64,000 nt of DNA from Romanomermis culicivorax (GCA_963922205.1 CAWUHX010000210.1:496001-560000), one strand, 5' to 3'. Shown: positions 1-11,347, counted from the stretch's first letter. Program-made: numbers and translations. The notes: generated from the sequence alone by a model not told the origin.

Positions 1-460
1 TTTACACTCAATATAATTTTGTGCGTAAAGTGATCACAGTAATCAAATTCCCGGTGATGGAAAACCTCCTCCGAAGAAAAAATTACACCTGGGATAATTT
101 TTGGCATAAAGTGATCGCATTCCTTAAATTTATCATGATCGAAAACCCCTTTCTCAAAACAATGACGAAAATAGGCTTGGTGACATCCGACATAATTTTT
201 TTTTGTAAGGTCATTCATCAAATTCCCCGTGGTGGAAAACCCCTTCCACCAAAAAATTATGGAAATTCGCTTGTTTGCACCTGGTATAATTGTTTTATGT
301 AAAGTGACCACATCCATTGAATTCTATGCTGTCGAAAACTCCCTCCACTAAAAAATCACGGAAATACGCTTGTTTACACCCGGCATATTTTTTTGGGTAA
401 AGTGACTGCATCCATCGAATTCCCAATGGTCGAAAACCCTTACAGCCCCAAAATCCCAAT
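1..460 (-). repeat. Diverged tandem minisatellite, unit about 100-115 bp
   Basis: Four to five degenerate units, each containing an EcoRI-like GAATTC followed by CAATGGA (reverse strand), then a TTTACAC-AAAAAATTAT block and a GTAAACAAGC-TATTTCCGTGATTTTT block. The same unit is read in the opposite orientation at 30480-31250 and 45000-45440. Short open frames across it change between units and are not genes. Confidence 0.7.
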
Positions 461-870
461 AAGGGTATCGGTTTAATTGAAACTGCAAAAAACTGGTAGT
501 GCATTATTCTGCAAAAAAATATTTTTTGAAGCCGTAAGTATTATATAGCAAAATTGGGGAATTTTGCGTTTCCCGGGACTTTGGACCACGATATAACTGA
601 ATTGAGGCCATATTTAAAAAAAATAAAAAATCTCATTTGAGATTGCACCCCCAAGATGCTTAGGCCGAAGTATGGAGCTTGGATACGCCACAAACATTGT
701 GGTGCATGGTGGGACTGGGGGCCCTTAAAAAGTGCGTTTTTTGCATGTTTTGGGGCCCGACCGAGCACCACTTGCAGATAGAGGCGAAATGACAATAGGC
801 ACTGCATAGTTTGCCCTTGTGCCTGAAATTATGCAAAAAATCTAAAGGTTCTACCTCTTACCGTTTCGGC
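421..870 (-). repeat. Flanking module of the minisatellite-bearing repeat family
   Basis: Reverse-complement copy of the block at 30062-30480: shared stretches include CCCAATAAGGGTA, GCACCCCCAAGATGCTTAGG, CCGAAGTATGGAG, and GGGCC(C) next to TTTTTGCATGTTTT. A shorter, more diverged copy lies at 43908-44260. Module and minisatellite together form one dispersed element, presumably non-autonomous; no coding capacity is seen. Confidence 0.65.
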
Positions 871-875
871 TCTAG

Positions 876-951
876 GGTGGTGCGTGCGTGCGTGCGTGCG
901 TGCGTGCGTTCGTGCGTGCGTGTGTGCGTGCGTTCGTACGTGCGTGCGTGC

Positions 952-989
<38 letters not shown>

Positions 990-992
990 TAA
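876..992. repeat. GTGC/GT microsatellite
   Basis: Alternating GTGC repeats with GTTC interruptions grade into pure GT. The purine-pyrimidine alternation could adopt Z-DNA. The Val/Arg/Cys-rich open frame across it is an artefact of the repeat. Confidence 0.9.
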
Positions 993-1019
993 CAAACAAA
1001 AATTATTTTTTCATTTTTA

Positions 1020-1545
1020 GACATGTTATAACATACTGACTGTTATAACATGGTCCTATGTTATATGATACAAAAAACTTTTTGGTTGTTATTTTTCGAC
1101 ATGTTATAACATATTGACATGTTAAACATAGTCCTGGGTTATAACATACAAAAAAATTTTTTTTTCATTTTTTGACATGTTATAACATAGGCCTATGTTA
1201 TAACATATCCCATGTCATTTTATACCCAATGTTTAACATATACAGTGTTATAAGATATACTATGTTATAACATATCATATGTTATAACATATCATATGTT
1301 ATAACATATCATATGTAATAACATATCATATGTTATAACATATTAAGACGTAGGCATGTTATAACATAGATGGTAAAACAGAGTATGTTATAAAATGAGG
1401 CATGTTATAACATGAGGTATGTTATAACATCAGAAGCTCTGTTATAACACAATATATGTTATCGCAAAGTGTATGTTATAACATGGGGAGGTAGGTTATA
1501 ATACAGGGTATGTTATAACATGGGGAGGTATATTATAACATGGGG
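1020..1545. repeat. Array of the perfect palindrome TGTTATAACA
   Basis: More than twenty copies or one-mismatch variants of the self-complementary decamer TGTTATAACA, usually followed by TA, are spread over about 525 bp with irregular spacing. Around 1260-1340 they become a near-regular array with alternating ATATGTTATAACATATC units. Each unit equals its own reverse complement, so the array has no strand polarity and can form cruciforms or bind a symmetric dimeric protein repeatedly. No gene is present. Confidence 0.9.
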
Positions 1546-1579
1546 TGTTTTATGAAGCCCCTTTCATACTTCTGCTTGT

Positions 1580-1720
1580 TGCCCAGCAAGCATGCTCACT
1601 GAGCATGCTCAGCAGTCTTCATCCAGAAGCAGAATACCGAGCACGAAAAATTTGCTCGTCGAGCATGCTCGGGGTAGTAGATCATTTTTCTACTCCTCCA
1701 AGCATGCCCGGCGAGCAACA
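1580..1720. repeat. Cluster of GAGCATGCTC palindromes
   Basis: The decamer GAGCATGCTC, or near variants such as CAAGCATGCTC and AAGCATGCCC, occurs about five times in 140 bp. A related site (CGAGCATGCTCC, preceded by CGAGCAGCAAGCTGCTCG) lies at about 4350-4392. Open frames here are not conserved in style or context. Confidence 0.6.
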
Positions 1721-2313
1721 CACATTATAAGAATAGGCATGTCCCAGACTGGGCTAATTTATCGAAAATTGAGCAATGCGCGCACGACCAATGCGAAGTT
1801 TTTTGCATTTTGATTCGTCGGTGGTATGGATGTATCAGGCCAGAGATGATCAGGCTGGTTAGACAGTAAAGATATGTCGGATCACAGGTCGAGTCAGAGA
1901 CCTCTAGCAAACCAAGTCAAGTGCCAAAAAAATATGTTCAGTTCATAAAGTGTGGCACAAGCACATACTCCCCATGTTGCATGCTTGTTTATTATTTAGT
2001 ATAGATAAACATTGAAAATGGGAAATCACTCACCTTATTGCTTTTAAATACTATTTGTTGTTTTGAGAAACGAGAAATGAAATGAGACACGGAAATGAGA
2101 AATAAGAAAAATCTTTCTCTTATTCAAGGCAAGAAACGAAAATCAAACGATCAATGATTATTGAAAATGGATAAAAATCTGAAATGATGGCTAAAGATGG
2201 CATATTCTTTGTCTGTGGAAAAAAATTTTGTAGGATTTAATGTTTTGCTTAATCTCAAAAACTGCTCCTTGAAAACTATCTGTCAGGTACAAGAACTATC
2301 TCTCAGGTACTCA

Positions 2314-2487
2314 TAAGCCGCATTTATACTTCATGGCATGACCACGGTCCTGGCAGCCATGACCAATCGGATTTCCGTGCACGTGATGTGCAACCAATCC
2401 TATTTAACGTGAGTTTTTCGTGGCGCAGTCTAATTGGTCACGGCAGCCGTGGCCGTGACCATGCCGTGAAGTATAAATGCAGCTTTA
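2314..2487. mobile_element. Short foldback MITE (about 170 bp)
   Basis: The left end (TAAGCCGCATTTATACTTC) and right end (GAAGTATAAATGCAGCTTTA) are inverted repeats that continue through CATGGCATG and CCGTGACC motifs. A partial relative with CCGTGAC and AAGTATAAATCCGGCTTAA is at 48430-48475. Confidence 0.6.
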
Positions 2488-2869
2488 TTTTTGCCTGTTT
2501 TTTATTAAATGCTTGTAAATTGAAGAATGATCAACATCGGTCCCACATTGTTCGCATGAATGTTTCACTAAAGAATTTTTGGAACACAATAGAAATTATA
2601 AAACACTCAATTTGAAACAATGATATTGTCAGAGGGTCAATTCCTCTGACCTTTGGTCCTCTAATTACCTCACTTTCATTTTCTAAAGTTTCTTTATTGC
2701 TAAAGTGTTTCCATTTATTCTCAGGTAAACAAACCGATAAAACGGTTTGTGCCACACATATTTTTGGTCTAAAATAAATAAATGGTTGGCGCAAATTTTT
2801 TGCATACTACTTGCAAGTCAATGTTAGGCGCGTTGCAATGTTTTTATTCATTGTTATTAATATTTTCGT
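2488..2869. other. Unassigned AT-rich sequence
   Basis: No coding, RNA or repeat signal that I can support. Confidence 0.5.
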
Positions 2870-3480
2870 CTTGAAATCGTCGCCCGTTTTTATTGGGTGT
2901 TGGAGAATCGTCTCTCCTCCGTATAGTACTAGCGTCCGATCCGTAGGATTCGGGCGTCGTGTCAATTAGCCGCGGTGACTGAGGAAAGGTCGTTGGCATT
3001 TTCGCCGTTGTGTCCCTCGTGTGTGGTAGTGTCGCGTCGCGGACGAGTTTTGAGCAGTTACGCGGCCTGAGAAGTTTGCAACGTCCCATTTTGATAAGAA
3101 GAATCAGTGAGTGGTTGTTTTGGAGTTAGGTTCACCTATTTTGGCAAGGTTTCAGCTTAGGCCGTGGCCCGAGATATCCTATTGTCCCTGTGGCTCGTTG
3201 CTCAGGAACGAAAAGAAGGATCAGCCGAATAGGGAGGTTTTAGGCGTTAGGGTTCACGTTTCTGACACTCTGCATATTTGTTTCTTACTCACCCTCATTG
3301 CTATATTCTACTACCCATTGTGTTTTGCTCACCAATAAACATTCCGTGCACCAAGTCTCAACTCTCAACAGTAGGACTGTAATTAGTATCGGGTTAGCGT
3401 CAGGGGCCGTACCAGATTGGATCTCCCGAGAACCGCAGGTAGGCAGCCGAGGGCATACGAGCACGCAATACGACAATATT
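2870..3480 (+). mobile_element. Possible solitary LTR plus leader remnant
   Basis: This GC-richer block in AT-rich surroundings has CCAATAAACATTCC (polyadenylation-type signal) at about 3330. About 60 bp later comes TCAGGGGCCGTACCAGATTG, which resembles the start of an LTR-element leader or primer-binding region. No partner LTR or coding remnant is visible, so this is tentative; a decayed host exon is an alternative. Confidence 0.25.
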
Positions 3481-4300
3481 GTTGAATAATTCTTCGTGAA
3501 TTAGGGATAAATGATTTTTGAGCATACTTTTTCAGAAGGTGAAGGCTAAAAATTATTCATCATCCATTGTGTCATAATGCATTGAAGGAAAATATAATAT
3601 TGCATTACATTCAACGTTTTTCTTATCGCAAATAACCAAGAATGACCCAAGATTTACACTTCCTCAGTAAATAATCACATGCAAGGCTGATTAATGCAAG
3701 AATTGCCATACAAAACAGGATATTATCGATCATAGCTAGCTCAAAAATCCATCGGCCGATATTTAAAAAAGTCAATTATCAGCCGATGCTATTGCATCGA
3801 TCATCCCCTACTTTCATTGGAAAACTACCGAGAAAACCTTATTTTTGAAAATATATATAATAATGACAAAATTAATCCATGTAGAGTAAAATTTCATCTG
3901 CTTTCTTCTAACGGTAAAAACGACCAACTAAATTTTTTGACTCGTGACCTCCAATGCGCAGAGGTATATGGATAACGGGTAAGGTCGAGAGTATTTGTCC
4001 CTGTTTCGGTTCGAGTTAGAAAATATCGGGTAGGATCGGGTGGCATCCGATACATCCCTAATCGCTAGATTTATTTGTGGGATTCCATATTTTTGCTGAG
4101 TTTTTGCAATGTCTATACGAAAAAAATTATCGGATGATGAAACATTTGAACCTATTGAACTTGTTCGTGAAAAAGAATTCTTGTTTAACGTTCAATCCCC
4201 TGATTAAAAGGACAATAGGAAAAAACGCCGTGTCTTCAGAGAAGTTCAGGAAGAACTAACTATTCAAGGTTCTGATTTTAAGATTCATACATGGAAAGAA
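3481..4300. other. Unassigned AT-rich sequence
   Basis: No supported gene or RNA. A GCCGAT(A/G) palindromic pair near 3753-3790 is the only visible structure. Confidence 0.4.
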
Positions 4301-4392
4301 ATAAGTATGCATTTTAGAGCAGAAATTTTCTCGCGAAATATGAACGAACTCCGAGCAGCAAGCTGCTCGCCAAGCATCGCCGAGCATGCTCC

Positions 4393-5189
4393 TTCTGGAC
4401 AATTAAAGGGACTGTTCTTGGTTGCATTGCTGATTCTCATCCATCACAGGATAGTATCTTCTGCCAGAACAGTATTTGCATTGCTTCTATGATTCATCGA
4501 TTGTCACACGCTTCGATGATCAGGTGAGGCTAGTTGAACAACATTTACTGCGGCAATTTCTGGAAGCAGAACCTCTTTGAAATGGATTTTTGAAAGTAAA
4601 AATAAGACATCAGGGCTGATTTGGCTGGCATGCTATGCACAAATATGGTCAATATTAGAGGAAATTTGGAGTAGGAGTTTATTTATGTCGGCTCGCATTA
4701 TTTGAGTCAACTTTGGATAAGGATTATATCCTTGACTCCGTCAAAAGCCATTGTACAATAAATAAATTCTTTTGAGCCGGTACACCTGTTATAAAGCAGT
4801 CCGTTTGACGCCATTACTTCCAGATTTTCATGAAGCATTACAAGCTACACACTACAGGAACCACCAATATTGTTGGTGAAATGGGTACTCTAAAGTTAAA
4901 GAACATGTAAAACGCTCACAGCAAATCAAAAGTAGGTTCTACTTAAATAATTGCATGAAGGAATTTGTCTCGAGAAAAAGTTTGATGCTGAAATCATATC
5001 CAGATTTATGCACAAAAAACAACAGTTTTCCATAGATGAATTTATAAAACAGAGCAACAACTTGCAAGTCTCACGACCATGTGAAACAAGTCGTTTCGAT
5101 AATGACCAATGAACGGAGTACCATATCCTGCTAAAGCAGACAATTTATGCGAGAAAAATGAACCAGAAGCAATGATGAACAATGTGGTA
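4393..5189. other. Unassigned AT-rich sequence
   Basis: No open frame with coding character and no recognised repeat, apart from the MITE fragment that starts near 5190. Confidence 0.4.
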
Positions 5190-5295
5190 CTTATATATGA
5201 GCGACATAGGACTTGAAATTTGTGAACTTACTCAACTAACCTTCAACAATTTTTTTTTTGAAAAATCTGTGAGTAAAAGCTTTCTGTAAATTTTA
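5190..5295 (+). mobile_element. Fragment of the CTATAGTCTGTT MITE family
   Basis: Shares ACATAGGACTTGAAATTTGTGAAC...CTCAACTAACCTTCAACAATTTTTT with the fuller copies at 10931-11181 and 34384-34631. Both ends are missing. Confidence 0.55.
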
Positions 5296-7270
5296 TTTTT
5301 ATATTTTTTGTATTTTTTCGCTCAAGATTTATTCATAAATGCTGCAGTAAATTCAAGTAAAAGAGATGCGTGCTTTGCAAGTTTACTATTCACATGAGCA
5401 TCTTTTTGTGATCCACCAATCATTAAAAAATGGGCTATAGCATGACTGTATTTTATGAGCATTTCTGTCAATTTATTTAAAAGAAGTTCCTAATTTCATG
5501 CTTTACTTTAGATTTTAATCTGTTTTTTCAGGGCTGCCAGAACAAGGCTGCCAGAAAAAATTACTGGATTACTTCAAGGCACATGAAGAATGGAATTAAG
5601 AAAAGAGCATAGCTTAAATAAAACACGAATAAAACACAATGATGAAGCACACAACAATGAGTTTTGAGATCTTACCACAGAATTTGCATGATTCCATAAG
5701 ATTGCATACAAGAATTTTTGCAACAACACTAAATTTAGGACAGAATACTTGGAAGTTATCCTATAAAATTTTTTATGACCTTATAAGTCTGCTTATATGA
5801 TGAGAATTTCTTGTTAAGATCCTGATAGATCTTATCCAAAACTTACAAGATTGTGTAAGTATCTTATAAGACAATGGTACAGATTTTGCACGACTTTTCC
5901 CAAGATTTTTTGCAAGATTTACAAAGACCAAGAACAAGGAAAGTGGTCAAAAAGGGCTCTAAATGACTTTCCCAGCCTTTTTAAGCTCTTTTTGGTACAT
6001 CAAAATAGTGTAAATACTCAATTATAAAAAACTTTCATACCCTATAATACAGTATTGTCTTGTGCATATAATGAACGTTTGACTGCAGTCAAGTCTTTCC
6101 TAAACAGTGATATCTTGAAACATTGCTTTACTTGGAAATCTCCAAAAAAGTTGCCTTTTTGACGCATTTTCCACTTATCATACAGTTTAATTAAATTATG
6201 CTTTCGGGCAAATGTGAGTTGCTTTCCTTAAAATGCTTTGGGGCCACTGTGGGCTACTTCCTTTTGTTTTCCACCTAATTCTTACACTTGACTCTCATTT
6301 TCAAGCTTCCGTTTACCATGTTTTACCCACTTTCCACCCCTCCATGATGTACGTTTTTCTTGCAGTTCGGATATGAGTGTTATTGTGGGATGAAAATTAT
6401 TCGGCGGGGGTTTTTTATATTTTAGATTTGTGATGGGGAATGATTTTTGAGGATAATTAGTGAGGTAACCAATAATTATATCTAGAGATACCCAAAAGTT
6501 GAGAAAAAGCAGGAGTTAATCCAATGGATTTGTTGCCTTAACACCCATGTTGGACTGGGGCATGAAAAACCTTTTAACTGAACTCCGTGCATGCAACGAA
6601 ATTACTACAGTAATTTAACGAAATTACTACAGTAATTTCGTCGACCCAGTGTATTCAGGCAATACCGTGACAGGACACGGGTATAAGTGGTTCTAAAGTA
6701 AGCAAGAATGTGAAACTGGTATCCAAACGTAACCAGTCTTGGAGGTTAATTTCCGGTTCTGATCAACACGGCCTCAGTATCAGACTGTTTTTTTCGGACC
6801 ATTTTCATGTGTAAAATTCGGTCTGGAGCATGGTTTGTCTTGGTGGAATAACCGGCGTGCAAAATCTGCATGGACCGGTTCTTGCCGTGAAATCCAGTCT
6901 CGATAGACGGTTTGACCGGTCACAAATGACGAACTGGTTGATACTGTATAAATATGTAAAATTCAGTCTGGATCGGATCATCTGACAGTCTCAGTCTCAG
7001 ACCGGGATCGGAAACTACATTGTCGGAGTGGTAATTTTCAGTTCGGTATGAATTTTTTTTCCGGGCAATTTTGAAACGAATTTCTCTTCTCGTCACCAAA
7101 ATCGTTTACATACATGATTTGCAGTAAAGAATTTCAGCCAATAATTTGTAAAAAATTTGAACTAATTGAAATTTTTACTCACGATTTAGAAGCAATCCAA
7201 AAAACAAACCATAGGCGTCAGTTTTCGAGATTTTAATGCTATCACTGATCAATGAATGCAAAACTAGCAA
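5296..7270. other. Unassigned AT-rich sequence with short repeats
   Basis: At 5650-5940 there are dispersed short motifs of the AAGATCTTAT/TTACAAGATT kind. At 6595-6645 a block (CGAAATTACTACAGTAATTT) is repeated twice in tandem and is itself palindromic. At 6740-7040 diverged GACCGGT/CGGTCTGGA motifs occur. No gene is supported. Confidence 0.4.
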
Positions 7271-7511
7271 TAGTCTGTTTTTTTGTAAAATGCTTCCAAA
7301 TAGAAAAGTGACAGAAATCAGAACTGCCGTCAAAATCGTTTACATAGAGTACTTACTATATTATTTTTCAGTCGAAAAATTGTTAAAGGTTAGGTCGGTA
7401 TGTCCACAAATTTTCAGTCCTACATGATATATTGTTTATCAGAAAATCGTGAAAGTCTGACATACAACTTGCTTTCTACTTTTAGAAGCATTTCAAGAAG
7501 AACAGACTATA
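7271..7511 (-). mobile_element. MITE, CTATAGTCTGTT family (reverse copy)
   Basis: Ends are inverted repeats: TAGTCTGTTTTTTTGTAAAA at left and AAGAACAGACTATA at right, both followed inward by ATGCTTC(C/T). The interior matches the 10931-11181 copy in reverse. Confidence 0.7.
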
Positions 7512-7689
7512 AATGACTGATACTATTGAATACTCGATTTGGCAATGCAAAAACGGTTTAAATCACAGATCGCTCGATTTGCTCAATCATCGAGGTGTGT
7601 ACTAATTGTTTCACAATCGAATATTTTACATTCTGTAAGAAAGTTTAAACCAACAAAAATCAGGAGTAAAAAAAATCCTATGTAGGGGC

Positions 7690-7917
7690 GAAATGTTTCT
7701 AATGAATGGAAGTGGAAAGCAAGTAGTATTTCAGATTTTCCCGATTTTCTAATAACCAATATACCATATAGGACTGGAAGTTTATGAGCACACTGACCTA
7801 GCCTTTAACAATTTTCGAGTGAAAAATTTTACCGAGCTGTATTAAAACGATTTTGACGACAGTACTGATTTGTGTCACTTTTCTATTTGGGAGCATTTTA
7901 TAGCAAGCCGACTAAAA
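7690..7917 (+). mobile_element. MITE, CTATAGTCTGTT family (decayed ends)
   Basis: The interior (GGAAGTGGAAAGCAAGTAG... to ...GGGAGCATTTTATAGCAAG) matches the 10931-11181 copy, but the terminal repeats have decayed. Confidence 0.6.
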
Positions 7918-8209
7918 GCACATCAACCTATGATCCTGTGGATTTTTTTTCTTCTTTAGTTCACACATTACGACAGTAGCTGTGAAATTAACATCATTAC
8001 GTCATCGACTATACCTTCTACACTCCCTGTATCGCCCTGCATGTTTTACGAATCGGATCGTCAGCTATACTTTCAACACCCCCTGTATATCCCCACACAG
8101 TTAAGGCTGTAAACTTTGATGTATATGTTTTGTACAGCAGTATCTTTTGCATATCCTCTGTACGGGCCTCTATAACTACTCTCAGCTCTGACCTGTCTCG
8201 ACTTCTACC

Positions 8210-8960
8210 TCCATGTCTAACCCCTTGACTGTTACCTCAACTATGTCTGTTTCAACTATTTTACCACAAGGAACTTATTCTCAACTTTTTTTCTCCCCTT
8301 CACATTACTATTCAACCTCCATCAGCCACAGAGCTAATGAAGCAGTACTAGCTCTTTATCATTTCTTCAGGGATGAATTTTCTCCTGCCCTCCTGGAAGC
8401 AGCCGATGGTGCTCTTCCTGACTTCTCTGCACTGTCCTTCTCTGGATGCCCAGCTGGGCTGCCCAGCTTGGTTCTCTTGTCACAGTGCAACTTTGTTGGC
8501 CTTTCTACATGAAAGCTGTTATATCTCAAGCTGGCACTGCTCAATAGCAACCACCAACCCCTCAATAAATACGGACATAAGTACCATTTTAACAGCCAAC
8601 TCTAAAGCTACTCAATGTTCAGTTTTTCTGCCATATTTTTTGTGTTTCTACTAGTCTTCCTTTTTGGCCAAAAGTATTACAAAAATATCGGTTTTATAAA
8701 CTAACTTTGAGCTTTTGTACAGTAGTTTCATTTTGTGAATTTTTTCTCATATGTTTTTGTATTGTTTCAGCATCATTCACACACCCCGGTATTGCCATCC
8801 AGCATTGCGTCGAAAAGGATCCATGTGTTTACATTTCAAGAGAGTCACAGCCTCGCCTTTCTCTACTTCTATTCCCTCAATTAACTTGCTTCATGCAATC
8901 CTGCCTCCAGGAGAGAACACCTTTACACTACAATGACTTTTCTTCCCTCCAGATATGATC
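8210..8960 (+). pseudogene. Element D: ORF3 C-terminal remnant and 3' untranslated region
   Basis: This is the 3' end of a retrotransposon related to element B. In one frame near 8335 an ANEAVLALYHFFRD-like segment occurs. In another frame, LCTVLLWMPSWA lines up with [13 protein letters not shown] of the C-terminal domain of element B's ORF3 (about 27300), so a frameshift lies between them. A Ser/Thr-rich stretch precedes it, as in B. The sequence GAGCTTTTGTACAGT (about 8708) is shared with B's 3' untranslated region at about 27740, and the end AAGGTGATCTGCTGC-purine tract is shared with B at 27990. The upstream part of this element is missing. What the domain does is unknown. Confidence 0.55.
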
Positions 8961-8975
8961 ACTTAAGGTGATCTG

Positions 8976-8992
8976 CTGCTTGGGGAGGGGTC
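8976..8992 (+). promoter_or_regulatory. Polypurine tract of element D
   Basis: The TTGGGGAGGGGTC run follows AAGGTGATCTGCTG, the same context as the tract that abuts element B's 3' LTR (28003-28016). Such tracts prime plus-strand DNA synthesis in LTR elements. Confidence 0.55.
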
Positions 8993-9438
8993 TTGTACAG
9001 TACTTTTTGGTTTTAACGTCTGATTACATTTTCTTGCAATTTACAGCCACAGATAGGGTGTTCTACCATGATGCCTGAAACACTGTATTGGCTGTAATTA
9101 CTGTTCCTTATATTCGACCGTGAATTGCTCTGCCAGTTATGTTCGTTTTTATATTTTACTATTAATTTCTCCCCTGGTCTGGGACTAAGCCCCAGAGGCG
9201 AACTGTTTGATACACTTCACATCATATTAATCGACGCTCACAGGAGAGCCATTGTCCTTGTTCTTTCGCCTCGATGACTCTGCTTGGAAAATCTCAGATT
9301 TCACAACTTGGGTTATCTTCCAACATTTTCTCCATCACCGACACTATTTTTGTCCTCAAAGTTTTCACATTTTCCCGTCATCTACATTCCAGACCAATAC
9401 AATAGAAGAATCTATTTGTTAATGCTTTTTAGTTTTAC
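8993..9438 (+). mobile_element. Probable 3' LTR of element D
   Basis: Begins (T)TGTACAGTACTTTTTGG directly after the polypurine tract and runs to about the target duplication of the neighbouring MITE. No second copy is in the window, so both ends are approximate. It does not resemble element B's LTR. Confidence 0.4.
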
Positions 9439-9446
9439 TCACTCTA

Positions 9447-9667
9447 CATACCTGTAAGAGGTCCGACCAGTTGGGGGTGAGGGGGTAAATACAAAATTTT
9501 TTTTTGGGGGGGGTCGAAAAAAGTCGAAATTTTTCCCAAAAAGGCCAAAAAACATACACTTTTTTGCAAATTTATTTAATTTTTTCCAAACTGGGGGGGG
9601 GGTGGGTATATGGTTGGCCAAGTTGGGGGGGGGGTGGATCCCCCCAACCTCCCCAAGTACAGGTATG
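9447..9667. mobile_element. hAT-like MITE with an 8-bp target-site duplication
   Basis: Inverted ends CATACCTGTA and TACAGGTATG bound 221 bp rich in G-runs. Immediately outside is the exact 8-bp direct repeat TCACTCTA (9439-9446 and 9668-9675). An 8-bp duplication is the hallmark of hAT-superfamily transposition. A second copy of the family is the insertion target of element B (11348-11365 and 28440-28560). Confidence 0.75.
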
Positions 9668-9769
9668 TCACTCTAGCACAGACATATAAGATTGATGGAA
9701 CAATCAGGGACAACCGAGAAATCAAACTAAACTTCTTTTTGGCTGTGCTTCAGCTTAATTGTAGTTAAT

Positions 9770-10220
9770 ATTATAAATTATTTTCATTGCCGGCGCAGAG
9801 CGCTGGAAAAATTTGAGATTTTGACCATCTAAGTCGCACCAAAATGCATCTTTTCATCAATGCCAGCAGTAGAAACGCCCAAAAAAATTTCCGTTCTGTG
9901 CGGAAAATGCCCAAAAATTTTTCCGCACAGTCCAAAAAAAGTCCGCTCTGTGCGGAAAAAACCCTGCTTGTCACTACAGAAAAATCCTACCTTCTTCAAG
10001 AATCGAACCTGATCCACCAGCCTATGGACTTAATGCGTTTACCAATACACAATTTCACCACAAAGCGTGAAAACTATATTGTAAGACCCTTGGGAAAAAT
10101 AAATGTCTACTCACTAGTCACAGAAATCTATGCTCAAAATTAACATACAACTCATATACAGTAATTAGGCTGAGGGCTGGGAACCCACTTATAAAATTTA
10201 GCTGCTTTTGCCACCGTCTC
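9770..10220 (-). mobile_element. SINE-like copy 1 with tRNA-derived head
   Basis: Read on the minus strand, GGTGAAATTGTGTATTGGTA (about 10056-10035) resembles a tRNA A box. About 30 nt later GGTTCGATTCTTGAAG is a B-box match, so this is a tRNA-like RNA polymerase III promoter. The tail, with AGGCTGAGGGCTGGGAACCC and AAAATTTAGC, is shared with copy 2. At 9880-9960 an inverted pair of GTGCGGAAAA/TTTTTCCGCAC motifs can fold. Open frames here are not genes. Confidence 0.5.
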
Positions 10221-10479
10221 TCGATAACGGTTTACTTAATACCAAAAGTTTATGTTCATAAAAAAAATTTTCAAAGGCCACGAAAAGCTTTTGCCAAAAA
10301 AATCAAAAAAGTCGACTTTTGAAATTTATTCACAAGTCGGTTCCCTTCTAAGTTATGGTCCAAACTGGCATTTTTGGACTCTTCAAGATGCCAGCTATCC
10401 AGATCAGTTCGAAAATCCAGACGCTCATGGGATTCAGGAACTCATTTGCATAAAATCTGCACACATCTCACATAGTCTT

Positions 10480-10835
10480 TGTCACTACAGAAAAATCCTA
10501 CCTACTTCAAGAATCGAACCTGGTCCACTGGCCTATGGACTTAATGTGTTTACCACTACACAATTTCACCAGAAAGTAAACACTATATTTCTTTAAGACC
10601 CTTGATACTATTTTAGCTAACAACTACATTTGGAAGAGCCTCAATAGCACTGTGCCCGGCCCTTCAGGCACAGCTGCTATACCATAAGCCTAACTCTAAG
10701 GAGAATTCTGAAGAAAAAATAAACGTCTACTCTCACTAGTCACATAAATTCATGCTCAAAATTAACAAACAACTCATATACAATAAATAGGCTGAAGGCC
10801 GGGAACCGACTTGTAAAATTTAGCCCGATTTTCTC
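10480..10835 (-). mobile_element. SINE-like copy 2 with tRNA-derived head
   Basis: Strong match to copy 1: the same A-box-like (GGTGAAATTGTGTAGTGGTA) and B-box (GGTTCGATTCTTGAAG) motifs on the minus strand, the same GTCACTACAGAAAAATCCTA flank, and the shared AATTAACA(A/T)ACAACTCATATAC region. About 100 bp (10590-10690) are inserted relative to copy 1. It is not a functional tRNA: there is no plausible acceptor stem or anticodon arm. Confidence 0.5.
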
Positions 10836-10930
10836 CAAATACTACTTCGAAAGGAATATCATTGATTAACTGATTTAACAACGACTGCCGAATCTTAAAT
10901 ATTAAGAGTAATATAAGCCGTGCCACCTAG

Positions 10931-11181
10931 CTATAGTTTGTTTTTCTTGAAATGCTTCTAAATAATGAAAGTGGAAAGCAAGTTGTATTTCAGATTTTTA
11001 CGATTTTCTGATAAACGATATATCGTATAGGACTGGAAATTTGTGAACGTATTGCATTAACCTTTAACAATTTTTTGAGCAAAAAATTTTACAGTAACAG
11101 CCCTATGTAAATGATTTTGACGACAGTTCTGATTTGTGTCACTTTTTTATTTGGAAGCATTTTATAAAGAACAGACTATAG
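10931..11181 (+). mobile_element. MITE, CTATAGTCTGTT family (best copy)
   Basis: 251 bp. Left end CTATAGTTTGTTTTTCTTGA and right end ATAAAGAACAGACTATAG are inverted repeats, extending about 40 bp inward through ATGCTTC(T/C)AAATA and AAGTG. TA-rich flanks suggest a TA target but do not prove it. Four relatives are in this window (5190, 7271, 7690, 34384). Confidence 0.75.
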
Positions 11182-11347
11182 ATCATAGCAAACAATAACT
11201 GTAACAATCATTACTGGCCCGAAGAACCGAAAAATTTTGAGGTTTTGACCTTGTAAAATGCACAAGAAGGCACTTTTCGGACTAAATCCTTAAGTTTTCC
11301 GAGCCCAAAATTTTTTTTGCATTCCCATTTTTTTCATCAGAAACAAC

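Noticed and set aside
811-1020. Open frame rich in Val-Arg-Cys
   Set aside because: It is a translation of the GTGC/GT microsatellite and has no coding character.
9975-10060. Functional tRNA gene
   Set aside because: A and B boxes are visible but no acceptor stem or anticodon arm can be drawn, and the repeat copy at 10490 shares non-tRNA flanks. SINE-like is the better description.
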